A DNA stretch of 64,000 bases from assembly GCF_009177065.1 (NCBI RefSeq), contig NZ_WEZF01000017.1, forward strand, positions 62,001 through 126,000, given 5' to 3'. Below the pieces are notes generated by a model. The model saw only the letters and a list, made by a program, of their open reading frames with translations. It did not search any database and had not been told where the DNA came from. This document shows positions 1 to 9,717 of this stretch, piece by piece (the stretch's first letter is position 1; every line of letters begins with the position of its first letter). The position numbers and the translations under genes were made by a program. The DNA comes from Tautonia marina (GTDB lineage Bacteria > Planctomycetota > Planctomycetia > Isosphaerales > Isosphaeraceae).

Positions 1-116
1 AGAAAAAAGTCCGAAGGGTCTCGGATTGCTTGCCAAAGGGGGGAGAGCGTCGGTAGGCTTGGCGCAAGAGGGTGGAATGGACTCGGGCCCGGGGAGAAGG
101 ATCGGAGGACCCGATA

Positions 117-812
117 ATGGCGAGCGACGGTCCGGCCACAAGGCCTGACGAAAGCCAAGACCTGCGCCGATTCCTCGATCGCATTCGCGCGGGGGATGAC
201 GATGCGGCCCGAGAACTGCTCGGGCGGTACGAGGCTGAGGTCCGTCTGGTCGTCCGTCGCCAGTTGCCCCGGCTCCTGCGCTCGCGGTTCGACTCCCTCG
301 ACTTCATGCAAAGCGTTTGGGGGAGTTTTTTCCGACGGATGCGAGGCAGCGACGGCCCGGCCGATTTCGAAGATTCCCGCCACCTTGTCGCCTTTCTGGC
401 CAAGGCTGCGAAGAACAAGGTGATCGACGAATACCGTCGCGCGGGCAGTCAGAAGCAGGACATGCACCGGGAGGAACCCCTCTGGGTGGACGGAGATCGC
501 CCCCGAGACCTTCCCGGACGTGACGACTCTCCCAGCGAGGTCGCCGAAGCGCGGGAAGCCCTCTCCCGGCTCCGTGACCTGATGCCGTCGGATCGGCACG
601 CGATCATCGAGTTGAAGGCCCAGGGGCTTTCCAGCCGCGATGTGGGGGATCGGCTCGGAATCAGTGAACGCACGGTTCAGCGGGTCATCGAGGACCTCAA
701 GCGACGTCTCGACCTGGAACGCGAATCGGAACCGTCCCGAGACGAACAGGATGCCTCGACGCCCAGGACGGGATCCACGGACGGACTATTCCCACGCCGC
801 CGACACGAATGA
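117..812 (+). CDS. ECF-family RNA polymerase sigma factor (planctomycete type)
   Basis: Predicted alternative sigma factor of 231 residues that would direct core RNA polymerase to a small regulon. A sigma region 2-like segment spans about residues 15-105 (charged helices, then DSLDFMQSVW and AKNKVIDEYRR). Region 4 spans about 145-200 with the helix-turn-helix core LSSRDVGDRLGISERTVQRV. The ATG at 117 is chosen because GGAGG lies at 104-108 with 8-nt spacing; an upstream in-frame ATG at 72 has no such site. The stop overlaps the start of the next gene (ATGA), so sigma factor and kinase are probably translationally coupled. The kinase, rather than a membrane anti-sigma factor, is the likely signalling partner; this is inference from planctomycete sigma-kinase pairs. 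Confidence 0.88.
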   Translation: MASDGPATRPDESQDLRRFLDRIRAGDDDAARELLGRYEAEVRLVVRRQLPRLLRSRFDSLDFMQSVWGSFFRRMRGSDGPADFEDSRHLVAFLAKAAKNKVIDEYRRAGSQKQDMHREEPLWVDGDRPRDLPGRDDSPSEVAEAREALSRLRDLMPSDRHAIIELKAQGLSSRDVGDRLGISERTVQRVIEDLKRRLDLERESEPSRDEQDASTPRTGSTDGLFPRRRHE

Positions 813-3800
813 TCGAGCCTACCCGCCCGTCGGACCTGGCCACGTCTTCCGGCCGGACCTGGGACGATGCCTCATCGCCCGCCGCCGCCCGGATCGTTCG
901 CCGCTTTGAGGACGACTGGAGACGCTCGCCACCGGACGCCCGGCCCGATCCCAGGGCGTATCTTCCCGACGATCCGACCGAGCAGCCCGGCGCCTGGCTC
1001 GCCTTGCTCCGGGCCGACCTGGGACTGCGATGGGATGCCGGAGAGGCCGTCCGTGTTGAGCAATACCGCGCTCGCTACCCCGATCTTGATGAGCAGACCC
1101 TCGTCGCCTTGCTGTACGAGGAGTTCTGCCTGTTCGAAGAAACCGGATCGAACCCCGATCCCACCGATTACGAGCGACGGTTCCCGGAACTGGCCTCGGC
1201 CTTGCGTCGCGTGTTCGACATTCACGCTCTGATCGGCGGTTCGGCCTCGCCGATGGTCGGCTCGACACAATCCAACTTCAATTCGGGGCGAAGCACCCGA
1301 TCGGCCGAGGCCGCGGCCGTCGATTCGGTCGAATTTCCCGAGGCCGGTGAGACGATCGGCGGCTTCCGGCTGGCCGAGGAGCTGGGCCGGGGCTCGTTCG
1401 CCCGAGTCTACCTGGCTCACGAGCGTCTTCTGGCGGATCGACCGGTCGCGCTGAAGGTCGCCACCACCGGCTCCCGAGAGCCGCAAACCCTGGCCCGATT
1501 GCAGCATACGCATATCGTCCCGGTGCACAGTTACCGGGTCGATCCGGTGACGGGGTTGCACCTGCTGTGCATGCCGTTTTTTGGTCGGACCACCCTGGCC
1601 GACGTTCTGAGCGATCCGGCCACCCTCGCCGCACGATCAGGGAGCGACTTGCTTGCAGTGCTCGACCGGGTCGAGCCGCCCGAGGATGATCGGCCGCGGG
1701 CCTCGACCGCCGCTCGAAAGGCCCTGACCGGTCGCTCCTTCTCCGGAGCGATTGCCTGGTGGGGGGCTCGGCTTGCCGAGGCGTTGCAGCACGCACACGA
1801 CCGAGGTGTTTTGCACCGCGACGTGAAGCCGACGAACGTCCTCGTTACCGGCGACGGGCTGCCGATGCTCCTCGACTTCAACCTGGCCATCAGCCCGATT
1901 CTCGACGAGTCCGAGAACGACTCGGCGAAGCTCGGCGGAACGCTGGCCTACATGGCTCCGGAGCATATTGAAGGGCTGGCCGAAGGGATCGATACGGGGG
2001 TCGATGCACGAGCCGACGTCTTCGCCCTCGGTGTTGTCTTGTTTGAGGCGATCGCCGGTACCCGGCCGTTTCCGGTCGTTCGCCAGGCGCGATCGGTGCC
2101 GGAAGCCTTCTGGAAGACGGCCGAGCAACGCCGCGCCGGAGCTCCTCCGCTGCAGCGGGGTGGCCGGCCGGTTTCACCAGCCTTGGAGGCGGTCATCCGC
2201 CGCAGTCTTGAGCCCGACGTGGAGCGTCGTTACCAATCGGCCGCGGAGTTGGCGGCTGACCTTCAGGCGATTGCCAACGACGGGCCGTTGCGGCACGCTA
2301 CCGAGCCAATCGCCAGCCGATCGCTTCGCTGGCTGCGTCGCAATCGGGTTCGGTTCGTGATGGCCGCCCCGGCTGTGGTGGCCGGTTCCATCCTCCTCGC
2401 CACCGTCCACGATGCTCGGGTTCGTCGGGTCGCGGCGCAAGGGGAGGTTCGACGGGTCATCGAGCAGGCCGAGATGTACCAGCAAGCCGGCAAGCTCGAC
2501 GCCGCGATTCAGGGATACGGCTTTGCCATGCAGGCCGCCGCCAAGCATCCCTCGCTGGCAAAGCTTTGGTGGGAGGCCCAGGAAAAACGCCTCTGGGCCA
2601 TTCATATCGAGCAGCTCGAACGTCACACGATCGAGTTCTTTGAGGAGGCCGAGTGGCTTCGCTATCGCCTCTTTGGATTTGTGGAACCGGAGCGGCCACC
2701 GGGCGACGCGCTCCGTGGCCTGCTTTCGCCGTTCGGGGTGTTCTCGGAGATCGATTGGGCGGCGAACGACGACTTCGACCGCTTGCAACCCGAGCGTCGT
2801 CGTCGGCTGCTCGAAGCGGTGCCCCAGTTGCTGTTCCTTCGAGCCGTCCACCTGTGGCTGACCGAACCCGCCGGGGCAGCCCCCACCGTGGAAATCGCCG
2901 ACCTGCGCGATCGAGCCGTCCGGGCCATGCCGATCGACGATCCGCGCCGAGCGGCCTGGGACGCCCTCTGCCGAGAACTGGGAATCCTCCGACCGGCCAT
3001 CGCTCCTGCCTCCGGCCAAACCCTGTCGGCACGAGAACGAGCCCGGCAGACGGCCGAAGCAGCGTTTTTGCTGGGAATTGCCTCGGCGGCACGCTACCAA
3101 GGGACCAGAGCCCCGGCCGATGCGTCTCGGGCAATCACCTGGCTGGAAGCCGCCGTCAGGGGACGCCCCGACGCCTACTGGCCTCGGTTCTATCTGGCGA
3201 CCTTTGCCCTCGAATCGGGTCGGATCAACGATGCCCTTCGTCATGCCGACGCGGCGGTCGCCCTGAATCCGTCGACCCCCTGGGCCCTGTTCAACCGAGC
3301 CCTGGCGGCGAGAGCCTCGGGGAACACCGCGACGGCCCTTGGGGATCTCCGAGCCGCCTCGGCGCGCATTCCGTCGGGCGACCGCGACCGATTGCGCGAT
3401 CGAATTGAGCTGAACGTCGGCCTGGTCTTACTTCAGCGAGGCGATCGGGCCGGAGCCCGAGCCGCCTTCGAATCGATCGTGGGAGAAGCTCCGGTCGGGC
3501 TGGCCCTGGGACGCCTGGGAACGGACCTGCTGCTGGCCTCGGGGACTTCCGGCGTGGCAAGCGGCCTGGGATCGGCGGGGACTCAGACGGCGATCGGGGC
3601 GATTGCCGCCTCGTCGGGCACGCGATTCGAACGGGCCGCTCGGCTGGACCTGGCCCGGCTCGACGCCGAAGCCGGTCGGCCCGCGCTGGCCCTGCTGACC
3701 TACAGCGACCTGCTGGTCAACGAACCCGCCCAGCGCGAAGCCCGCCTGGGCCGCGCATTGATCTTGCTGGCCTCGGGTGAGCAACAGAAGGCCCTGGCGG

Positions 3801-4783
3801 ATGCGGAATCCCTGGTCGCTCAGGCCCGAGCGTTCCAGGATCGGACGCTCGCCACGGTGTCGTGGGCCGATCGCCGTCCCCTGGCCGAGTTGCTCGAATT
3901 TCGGGGCCGATGCCTCCTGGCGACTGAGCAGCCCACCGCCGCGCTGGCGGATTTTGCCGAGAGCCTGGCGATGGCCCCGACCCCCGCGCGGTCTCGACTA
4001 CACCTGCGAGCCTTGCTCGCGACCCGGCCGGGAGGTTCGCTCCGGCTGGATGACCCCTCAGTCCTCGACCTGCTTCCCGGCCCCGGCCTGGCCGACGACT
4101 TGCGCGATGCGGCCGAGGCGCTGGCCTCGCCTCCAGCCTCGGCCGAAGCGTCTCCCGTGCCACGGATGCTCACCCGGGCCACCGTACTCGCAGGGCTGGG
4201 AGAGACCGAGGAGGCCGAGACGGTCGCCTCGGAGGCCGCGCTGATCGCCCCGGATGCCTCGTTGCCGAGACTGGTGCGGGCTCGGATTCGACACCGCTCG
4301 GGGGATCTGGCCGGAGCGCTGGCGGATCTCGACGCGGCCCTGGCGCTCCGCCCGAACGATCTGGCCTCGTTGATCTTGCGCGGGCAGGTGTTGTGCGAAT
4401 CCGGACGCCCGCTCGATGCGATGAACGACCTGAACCGGGCCTCGGTTCTGGGACGAGATGACGCGAGCTTGCATCGCGCCCGAGCGCTTGCCCTGGCCGC
4501 GATCGGCCACCTCGATGCGGCCATCGCGGACCTGTCGGAAGCACTGACACGCGACCCGCACGACCCGATCCTGTCGTTGCTTCGCGCCCGGCTGCACCGC
4601 CGAGCCGGCCAGCCCGCCGCCGCTCGGGCCGATCTGGACCATGCACTCGCCTGGTCGACCGATCGCCCCGAACTCCGGGCGTTGATCGCCTGGACCCGAC
4701 GGCTGCGACCATTGGCTGATGAGAACACGCCCGACGGACTTCGGGGGGCCGAGGAACTCACGACCGTCACCCGGTCGCGTTGA
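809..4783 (+). CDS. Ser/Thr protein kinase with membrane segment and C-terminal TPR array
   Basis: A 1324-residue membrane-anchored Hanks-type kinase. Residues 1-180 form a helical N-terminal module typical of planctomycete kinases. The kinase domain follows with glycine loop ELGRGSFARV at 191-200, VALKV with Lys216, HRDVKPTN at 336-343 (catalytic Asp338) and APE at 383-385. The metal-binding motif is DFN (356-358) instead of DFG, but the Asp is kept, so activity is likely. A transmembrane helix lies near 514-533. The remaining roughly 780 residues are Ala/Leu/Arg-rich TPR-like helices (several A-x-x-D-x-x-x-A-L repeats), probably a protein-interaction platform. The gene overlaps the sigma gene by 4 nt, so the kinase probably reports to that sigma factor. 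Confidence 0.9.
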   Translation: MIEPTRPSDLATSSGRTWDDASSPAAARIVRRFEDDWRRSPPDARPDPRAYLPDDPTEQPGAWLALLRADLGLRWDAGEAVRVEQYRARYPDLDEQTLVALLYEEFCLFEETGSNPDPTDYERRFPELASALRRVFDIHALIGGSASPMVGSTQSNFNSGRSTRSAEAAAVDSVEFPEAGETIGGFRLAEELGRGSFARVYLAHERLLADRPVALKVATTGSREPQTLARLQHTHIVPVHSYRVDPVTGLHLLCMPFFGRTTLADVLSDPATLAARSGSDLLAVLDRVEPPEDDRPRASTAARKALTGRSFSGAIAWWGARLAEALQHAHDRGVLHRDVKPTNVLVTGDGLPMLLDFNLAISPILDESENDSAKLGGTLAYMAPEHIEGLAEGIDTGVDARADVFALGVVLFEAIAGTRPFPVVRQARSVPEAFWKTAEQRRAGAPPLQRGGRPVSPALEAVIRRSLEPDVERRYQSAAELAADLQAIANDGPLRHATEPIASRSLRWLRRNRVRFVMAAPAVVAGSILLATVHDARVRRVAAQGEVRRVIEQAEMYQQAGKLDAAIQGYGFAMQAAAKHPSLAKLWWEAQEKRLWAIHIEQLERHTIEFFEEAEWLRYRLFGFVEPERPPGDALRGLLSPFGVFSEIDWAANDDFDRLQPERRRRLLEAVPQLLFLRAVHLWLTEPAGAAPTVEIADLRDRAVRAMPIDDPRRAAWDALCRELGILRPAIAPASGQTLSARERARQTAEAAFLLGIASAARYQGTRAPADASRAITWLEAAVRGRPDAYWPRFYLATFALESGRINDALRHADAAVALNPSTPWALFNRALAARASGNTATALGDLRAASARIPSGDRDRLRDRIELNVGLVLLQRGDRAGARAAFESIVGEAPVGLALGRLGTDLLLASGTSGVASGLGSAGTQTAIGAIAASSGTRFERAARLDLARLDAEAGRPALALLTYSDLLVNEPAQREARLGRALILLASGEQQKALADAESLVAQARAFQDRTLATVSWADRRPLAELLEFRGRCLLATEQPTAALADFAESLAMAPTPARSRLHLRALLATRPGGSLRLDDPSVLDLLPGPGLADDLRDAAEALASPPASAEASPVPRMLTRATVLAGLGETEEAETVASEAALIAPDASLPRLVRARIRHRSGDLAGALADLDAALALRPNDLASLILRGQVLCESGRPLDAMNDLNRASVLGRDDASLHRARALALAAIGHLDAAIADLSEALTRDPHDPILSLLRARLHRRAGQPAAARADLDHALAWSTDRPELRALIAWTRRLRPLADENTPDGLRGAEELTTVTRSR

Positions 4784-4840
4784 TCGAGGTCTCGGGCTGG
4801 GTCCCGGCCAAAGCGTTGGGACAAATCACCCGAGTCGTGC

Positions 4841-5578
4841 TTACCATGTGTGCAGGGAATGCGTTTCCGGCGTCTCCAGCCAGTGGAACTCCGGCTTCGG
4901 GAATCCTCCTGAGAAGGGATCGGCGGGCCAGAAGTGGACGACCCACCAGCCGAGCATCGCCAGGATCACATAGGTCACGAGGGTCGCACTGGCTGACTTT
5001 GACGAGAACTTCAGGGCCGTGCCGAACGCCTTGTTTACGCGCCTGCCGACCAGATCGACGCTGCACCACTCATCGAGCAACAGGTGCGAGAGAAACCCGA
5101 GAATGACCGCGCAGGCCATCAAAACCCGCAGCAAATGCGACTCCGCGGGATAGCCGATGTAGGTGACCGCCCCCCAGATCAAGGCGGCCGGAACGCTGTG
5201 CGACATGCCCCGGTGGACCGTCAGACGCGAGAGGGTCCGCCGCAAGCCGTGCCGGACGAGCACGTACGTCACGATGGCCGACCAGAGGTGCAGCTCAAAC
5301 GGGACCTCCACCGGCGAATCGTCGATATCCTGCCAAACGGCCACCGCAGCGAGAATGCCCAGCAGTCCGCTAAAGCCTCTAAGCTGGATCGAGCTATCCG
5401 AATCGAGGTCCGGCAACAATCCCCCGACCGTGGCCAGCAAGGCCGCCACCGAACCGTACATCCAGTGAACGCCCATCACCACCGCCCCCCCCCAGGCGTA
5501 CAAAACCCCGAGGAAGCTGGCGAAGCCGACGTGCTGCCGAAAATTCCCCATCGCCACGACCCTACCTTCCTTGATCAT
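4841..5578 (-). CDS. YdjM/DUF457-family membrane-bound metal-dependent hydrolase
   Basis: A 245-residue polytopic membrane protein. It carries the family motifs LLPDLDSD (54-61), TVHRGMSHS (His122 and His127) and FLSHLLLDEW (His165, Asp169), which form a predicted metal site facing the membrane. Hydrophobic stretches at about 25-55, 70-83, 98-110, 128-142, 150-168 and 200-215 are membrane segments. The substrate of DUF457 proteins is not established. The ATG at 5578 has GAGGG upstream; a second ATG nine codons in (5551) is also possible, with AAGGAAGG about 13 nt before it. The gene converges with the kinase gene and is divergent from the porin. Confidence 0.82.
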   Translation of the reverse strand: MIKEGRVVAMGNFRQHVGFASFLGVLYAWGGAVVMGVHWMYGSVAALLATVGGLLPDLDSDSSIQLRGFSGLLGILAAVAVWQDIDDSPVEVPFELHLWSAIVTYVLVRHGLRRTLSRLTVHRGMSHSVPAALIWGAVTYIGYPAESHLLRVLMACAVILGFLSHLLLDEWCSVDLVGRRVNKAFGTALKFSSKSASATLVTYVILAMLGWWVVHFWPADPFSGGFPKPEFHWLETPETHSLHTW

Positions 5579-5797
5579 GCCGACCCTCGATCCTTCGAGG
5601 CGGTCCCCATCCTACCGCCATCCTGCCAACCGTCGAGTCGGAAACGGTCTGCAAGCGAAGCCATCGTCGTCTCCGTTCGAGCCAGGCGCCCCACCCGTCG
5701 CAGGCTGCCGGACGTCCGCGTATGACGATCAGGCCCGATTTCCTGAAGTTTCCGTCTGGGGAGCGTCGATGCAACACGCGAAAGGCAAGGAGGGCCG

Positions 5798-7513
5798 TTG
5801 AAGAAAACGCATTCAACCCCATTGATTGATTTCCGGATGAGTCCAGGGCGAGTCGAAAGTTCGTTCGCCTCCTGGTTTCGAATCTTCAAGGATTTCGGAC
5901 CAATCGGGCTGCGGTGCTCATGGCTGGTGATCTTGCTCGGGCTTTTCCCGACTGACTTACGCGCCGAGCAACCGCAAACGCCCGAGCCAGCAGGCTCGTA
6001 CTCCTTCAATTCGCTCTTCGAACGCATTGGGCGTCGGTCATCGAACCGTTCGACTCAGCGGGTGACCAGTCTCCCAGCACCGGGGAGGGCTGGTCCGAAC
6101 GATCAGCCGAGCGCTGTCAGCCTTCCCCTACCGCCCCTTCCGGCGTCTCCGACGACCACTCCGAACGATGCAACTGTGGTACGGACCCAGTTTGAGGACG
6201 ACCAGGGCGGAGTTGAGGCGGAGACGGGTGGACCGGGAATTCCCGGCTCGACCCTTGCTCCGCTTCCGGGAGTTCCGGGCCTCGACCTCGTGGTTCCGAG
6301 AGCTGAGGAAGTGGAGGCTCCAGGACCTCACTTCCTTCAGGAACTCATCGGTCTGGAAGACTTGCCCTTTCGCTTCCGTGGTTGGATTCAGAACAGCTTT
6401 TCCGGGAATCCGGCGAACCCGCCCGATCGCATCAACTTCGGTGAGTATCCGAATTACCAGGCGAATCAGTGGCAAGGGAATCAATACTACCTGATCGTGG
6501 AGCGACTTCCTGACCAGGAAGACCAGCTCAGCCTGGGGTTCCGGGTCGATTCGTTTCTGGGCAACGACTGGATATTCTCAAAGTCGTACGGATTTGCCGA
6601 CGAGGCGTTCGACGTCGGACAGTTCTCCGGGGTCGACGTTCCGCAGTTTTTCGCCGAGCTACACCTGCCGCTGTTCACCGAGCGAGGGCTCGACATCCGG
6701 GGTGGCCGCTGGTACAGCCCGGCCGGGTTCGAGGGGGTCCAGGCGATTGAACGCCCCCTGTTCTCCGTCACAAACTTGATGACCTTCACGCCCTTCACGT
6801 TTTTCGGCGTACTCGGAATTCAGCATCTTGATGATCGAACAGACCTCTACCTGGGGACGGTCAACGGCTGGGATCGCTTTCTCAACGCCAACTATGTCTG
6901 GAATACCATCGCCGGCCTGACCCGAGATTCGGCCGACGGTCGGACTCGGTTATCCGGCTTCATGGTCGTTGGCCCGAACCAGTTGCCGTTCTTTCCTTCG
7001 GCCAATTCCACCTTTCTGCCGGTGGGTGTGCGGACGTCTGCCGAGGTCGCCGGCCTGACGAATTTCGGGTACTCCCGAAGCAACCGGTTTTATGCCTCGT
7101 TCGTGCTGACCCGCGACTGGACCGATCGGCTGACCCAGGCGATGGAAGTGGCCTGGGTTGTTGATGAGAACACCCCGTTAATGACAGGCCCCGGCTCTCG
7201 ACAAACCGGAGCGCGGAACACCCGGCAGAATACCGAGTGGTACGGCTTCGCCAACTGGTTCCTCTATGAACTCGACCCGAAGCTCACCGCCGTCTGGCGA
7301 TCGGAGATCTTCCGGGACGACGACGGGGTCATCTTCGGCACAACCTCCGACACCTACTACGAAATGACCCTTGGATTGAACTACAAGCCACGCCCCTGGT
7401 TCTGGGTTCGGCCCGAGGTCCGGTTTGACTGGTCGCAGACCGGCACGCCTTACGACGATGGGCAGGCGGGAAGCCAGATCACCCTCAACGTCGACGCAAT
7501 CCTCCTCTATTGA
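5798..7513 (+). CDS. Outer-membrane beta-barrel protein (BBP2/OmpL-like porin)
   Basis: A 571-residue predicted outer-membrane channel. A long N-terminal leader ends in a hydrophobic core (SWLVILLGLF) followed by a likely signal-peptidase site after LRA. A Pro/Ser/Thr-rich linker runs to about residue 180. The rest shows alternating hydrophobic and aromatic beta strands and the family-type segments WIQNSFSGN, FSKSYGFADE, PQFFAELHLP and WYSPAGFEG. It ends in DAILLY, an aromatic-terminated last strand as expected for BAM-dependent insertion. The start is probably TTG at 5798 with AAGGAGGG just upstream (short spacing); ATG at 5837 is the alternative but lacks a ribosome site. Transported substrate unknown. 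Confidence 0.8.
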   Translation: MKKTHSTPLIDFRMSPGRVESSFASWFRIFKDFGPIGLRCSWLVILLGLFPTDLRAEQPQTPEPAGSYSFNSLFERIGRRSSNRSTQRVTSLPAPGRAGPNDQPSAVSLPLPPLPASPTTTPNDATVVRTQFEDDQGGVEAETGGPGIPGSTLAPLPGVPGLDLVVPRAEEVEAPGPHFLQELIGLEDLPFRFRGWIQNSFSGNPANPPDRINFGEYPNYQANQWQGNQYYLIVERLPDQEDQLSLGFRVDSFLGNDWIFSKSYGFADEAFDVGQFSGVDVPQFFAELHLPLFTERGLDIRGGRWYSPAGFEGVQAIERPLFSVTNLMTFTPFTFFGVLGIQHLDDRTDLYLGTVNGWDRFLNANYVWNTIAGLTRDSADGRTRLSGFMVVGPNQLPFFPSANSTFLPVGVRTSAEVAGLTNFGYSRSNRFYASFVLTRDWTDRLTQAMEVAWVVDENTPLMTGPGSRQTGARNTRQNTEWYGFANWFLYELDPKLTAVWRSEIFRDDDGVIFGTTSDTYYEMTLGLNYKPRPWFWVRPEVRFDWSQTGTPYDDGQAGSQITLNVDAILLY

Positions 7514-7876
7514 TCAGGCGCCTCCTTCGGAACTCACCGGGCGAGACTTGAAGAAAAATCCCGAGCGAGGTCACCGTACTGTGGTATTGTATCGGTATCG
7601 CCAGACCGGGCCTTCGATGCCCGGTATCGGTGAGTCCGAACCGACGAGAGGACCTTGCCGCATTTCTTGAGCGGCTGCGCCCCGACTTCCGACTGATTGC
7701 CTCGGGGATGACCTCCTGGGCAATTGTTCCTGGTTGCTCACCTTTGACTGGGCGTTCGTCCCGACCACGGTTCAGGAAGAACGGTCCGGCCCCTGCATTT
7801 AGGATGGCACCACCTTGATCGCAGGACACCCAGGGGCTGGGCCGCTCACCGAACCGCTCGACGGAGGGATCGAGCG
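7514..7876. other. Intergenic gap, 363 bp
   Basis: No convincing gene was seen. It holds one perfect hairpin (7605-7625, listed separately) and the ribosome site GGAGGG (7863-7868) of the next gene. No known regulatory motif was recognised. Confidence 0.6.
7605..7625 (+). terminator. Hairpin downstream of porin gene
   Basis: ACCGGGC and GCCCGGT form a perfect 7-bp stem around a 7-nt loop, 92 bp after the porin stop. There is no T-tract, so termination is only a suggestion. Confidence 0.35.
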
Positions 7877-9631
7877 GTGGCACGAAGGAGTCGGACGGAG
7901 GACGTCCGGGCAGGGAGCCTCAAACCGCTGATGATGCCGACGTTGATCGGGAAGGAAGCCTCGTCTGCCTCTGGTTTCGCAATTCGTTCCGGTTGGCTGC
8001 TGACTCTCGCGGCCCTGCCGGCGGTCTTCGCGGTCTGGATGGTGCCGGGATTCGTGACCCAGGACGGCCCCTCGCACGTTTACAATGCCCACATCTTGCG
8101 GGAGTCGGTTCGGCTCGGAGCGAATTCACCGTTTGCCTCGGCATTTGAGGCACAATGGCGCCCCTTGCCGAATCTCGGCGGCCATCTGGCGTTGATGGGA
8201 ATGCTCACGGCGATGCCGCCTCGCGTGGCCGATCGGGCGATGACGACGATCACGCTCGTCGGGTTCGCCTCGGCGATTCTCTGGCTTCGCCTCCGGGTGG
8301 TCGGGCGGGTCGGCCTGACTCCCTCCGCGCTGCTGGCGGTTTTGCTCGCGTTCAACATGCCCTGGCTCATGGGCTTTGCAAATTTTTTGATTGGTGCAAC
8401 GCTTACCCTGCTCACCTGGGGCATTTGGTGGGGTTGGCGAGACCGACTCCGAGCCGGCCAGATCGTGGCGCTAGGCGGATTGCTGGTGATCGGCTATGTC
8501 GGTCATCTCGTCAGCCTGGGGATCACGGCCGGGGGCCTGGTGGTGCTGGCATGGCTGTCTCCCGGAACTCCGGAGGCACGATGGCCTCGACTGGTCCGGA
8601 CTCTGGCAAGCTGTGCCCCCTTGATCCCCTTGGCCTTGCTCTACAAATCACTTGCGACCGAAGGGGGAGCCTTCGCGCCGACCTGGGAACAATCCGGCCC
8701 GTTCTGGTCGCCGGTCGTGTGGGTGAAACGGCTCACCTGGGTCGATCCGATTACCCTCGGCCGCCGCGACTTCGTCCCGCTCTGGCCCGACGCGGGTGGC
8801 CGATGGTGCCTGATCCTGTCGCCGAGCCTCTGGCTGGGCCTCGGGTTGGCGGTGCTCCTTGGAAACACCCTGTTTCGAAGGAATTTCGGCGCGACACGCA
8901 CCGAGGAGACCGGCCAGCGGGCCTGGGCGATTCTCCCGGCCTTGCTGCTGCTGGGAGCGATGGTTGGGCCAGACGGATTCGGCGAGGACCACGGCTATTT
9001 TCTCTCGCAGCGCGTGGCCTTGATCGGTCTGGCCTGTCTCGTGCCGGCCCTTGATCTGGACCCTCGCGCAAGGCTCACCCGTCTGGGAACGGGCTTCATC
9101 GCCGTGGCGCTAACCTTGCAATGGGCGTTCGTCTGGGATTACGCAATCGAGGCCGATCACCGGGTCCGGCCGATCATGCAGGCGGCTCCCGAGGTCGGAC
9201 GGGGGGAACGGGTCGGCACCCTTCTGATCGACATCCGGGGCCGTTACCGATCGAACCCGCTGTTGCATGCCGACTGTCTGCTGGGCCTCGGCACCGGCAA
9301 CATCATCTGGAGCAACTACGAGACACGGCACTATTACTTCCCTGTCCAGGTCCGACCGGGGATCGACGCCCCCCCTTCAATCCTCTTCGAGCAGGTGGCG
9401 ATCCTCGACGATCCTGCCGACCTCGACAAACGGGCCACCCTTTGGCGTGATCTTCTGCTCAATTATGACTCCCTAATCGATGTGGTTCTCGTCTGGGGCT
9501 CTGACCCAACTCTCGACGCCATCACCGCCGATTGGGCGAACCGGGGGCCGGTCTTGCAAACGGACAGGGTTCAGGTCTTCCGAAAGCCGCCGAGGGCCGA
9601 GCGTCTCGACAAAACCTCATCGAATCCATGA
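7877..9631 (+). CDS. Polytopic membrane protein, GT-C glycosyltransferase-like
   Basis: A 584-residue inner-membrane protein with about ten to twelve hydrophobic segments in the first 430 residues and a soluble C-terminal domain of about 150 residues. The first loop after the first helix contains TQDGPSHVYNAH (Asp63). This resembles the acidic catalytic position in the first extracytoplasmic loop of GT-C, lipid-linked sugar transferases such as the GT39/GT83 families. On that basis a role in surface glycan assembly is inferred, not shown. The GTG start at 7877 is supported by GGAGGG 8 nt upstream; ATG codons at 7931 and 7934 are alternatives. Confidence 0.65.
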   Translation: MARRSRTEDVRAGSLKPLMMPTLIGKEASSASGFAIRSGWLLTLAALPAVFAVWMVPGFVTQDGPSHVYNAHILRESVRLGANSPFASAFEAQWRPLPNLGGHLALMGMLTAMPPRVADRAMTTITLVGFASAILWLRLRVVGRVGLTPSALLAVLLAFNMPWLMGFANFLIGATLTLLTWGIWWGWRDRLRAGQIVALGGLLVIGYVGHLVSLGITAGGLVVLAWLSPGTPEARWPRLVRTLASCAPLIPLALLYKSLATEGGAFAPTWEQSGPFWSPVVWVKRLTWVDPITLGRRDFVPLWPDAGGRWCLILSPSLWLGLGLAVLLGNTLFRRNFGATRTEETGQRAWAILPALLLLGAMVGPDGFGEDHGYFLSQRVALIGLACLVPALDLDPRARLTRLGTGFIAVALTLQWAFVWDYAIEADHRVRPIMQAAPEVGRGERVGTLLIDIRGRYRSNPLLHADCLLGLGTGNIIWSNYETRHYYFPVQVRPGIDAPPSILFEQVAILDDPADLDKRATLWRDLLLNYDSLIDVVLVWGSDPTLDAITADWANRGPVLQTDRVQVFRKPPRAERLDKTSSNP

Positions 9632-9717
9632 GTTGTCTCGGAATCATTCGCCCTGCCGAGGGTTCTGGCCTAGAATCAAAGCGATGGTCCCCCCCGAGGT
9701 TGCGCCGGAGGTGATGA

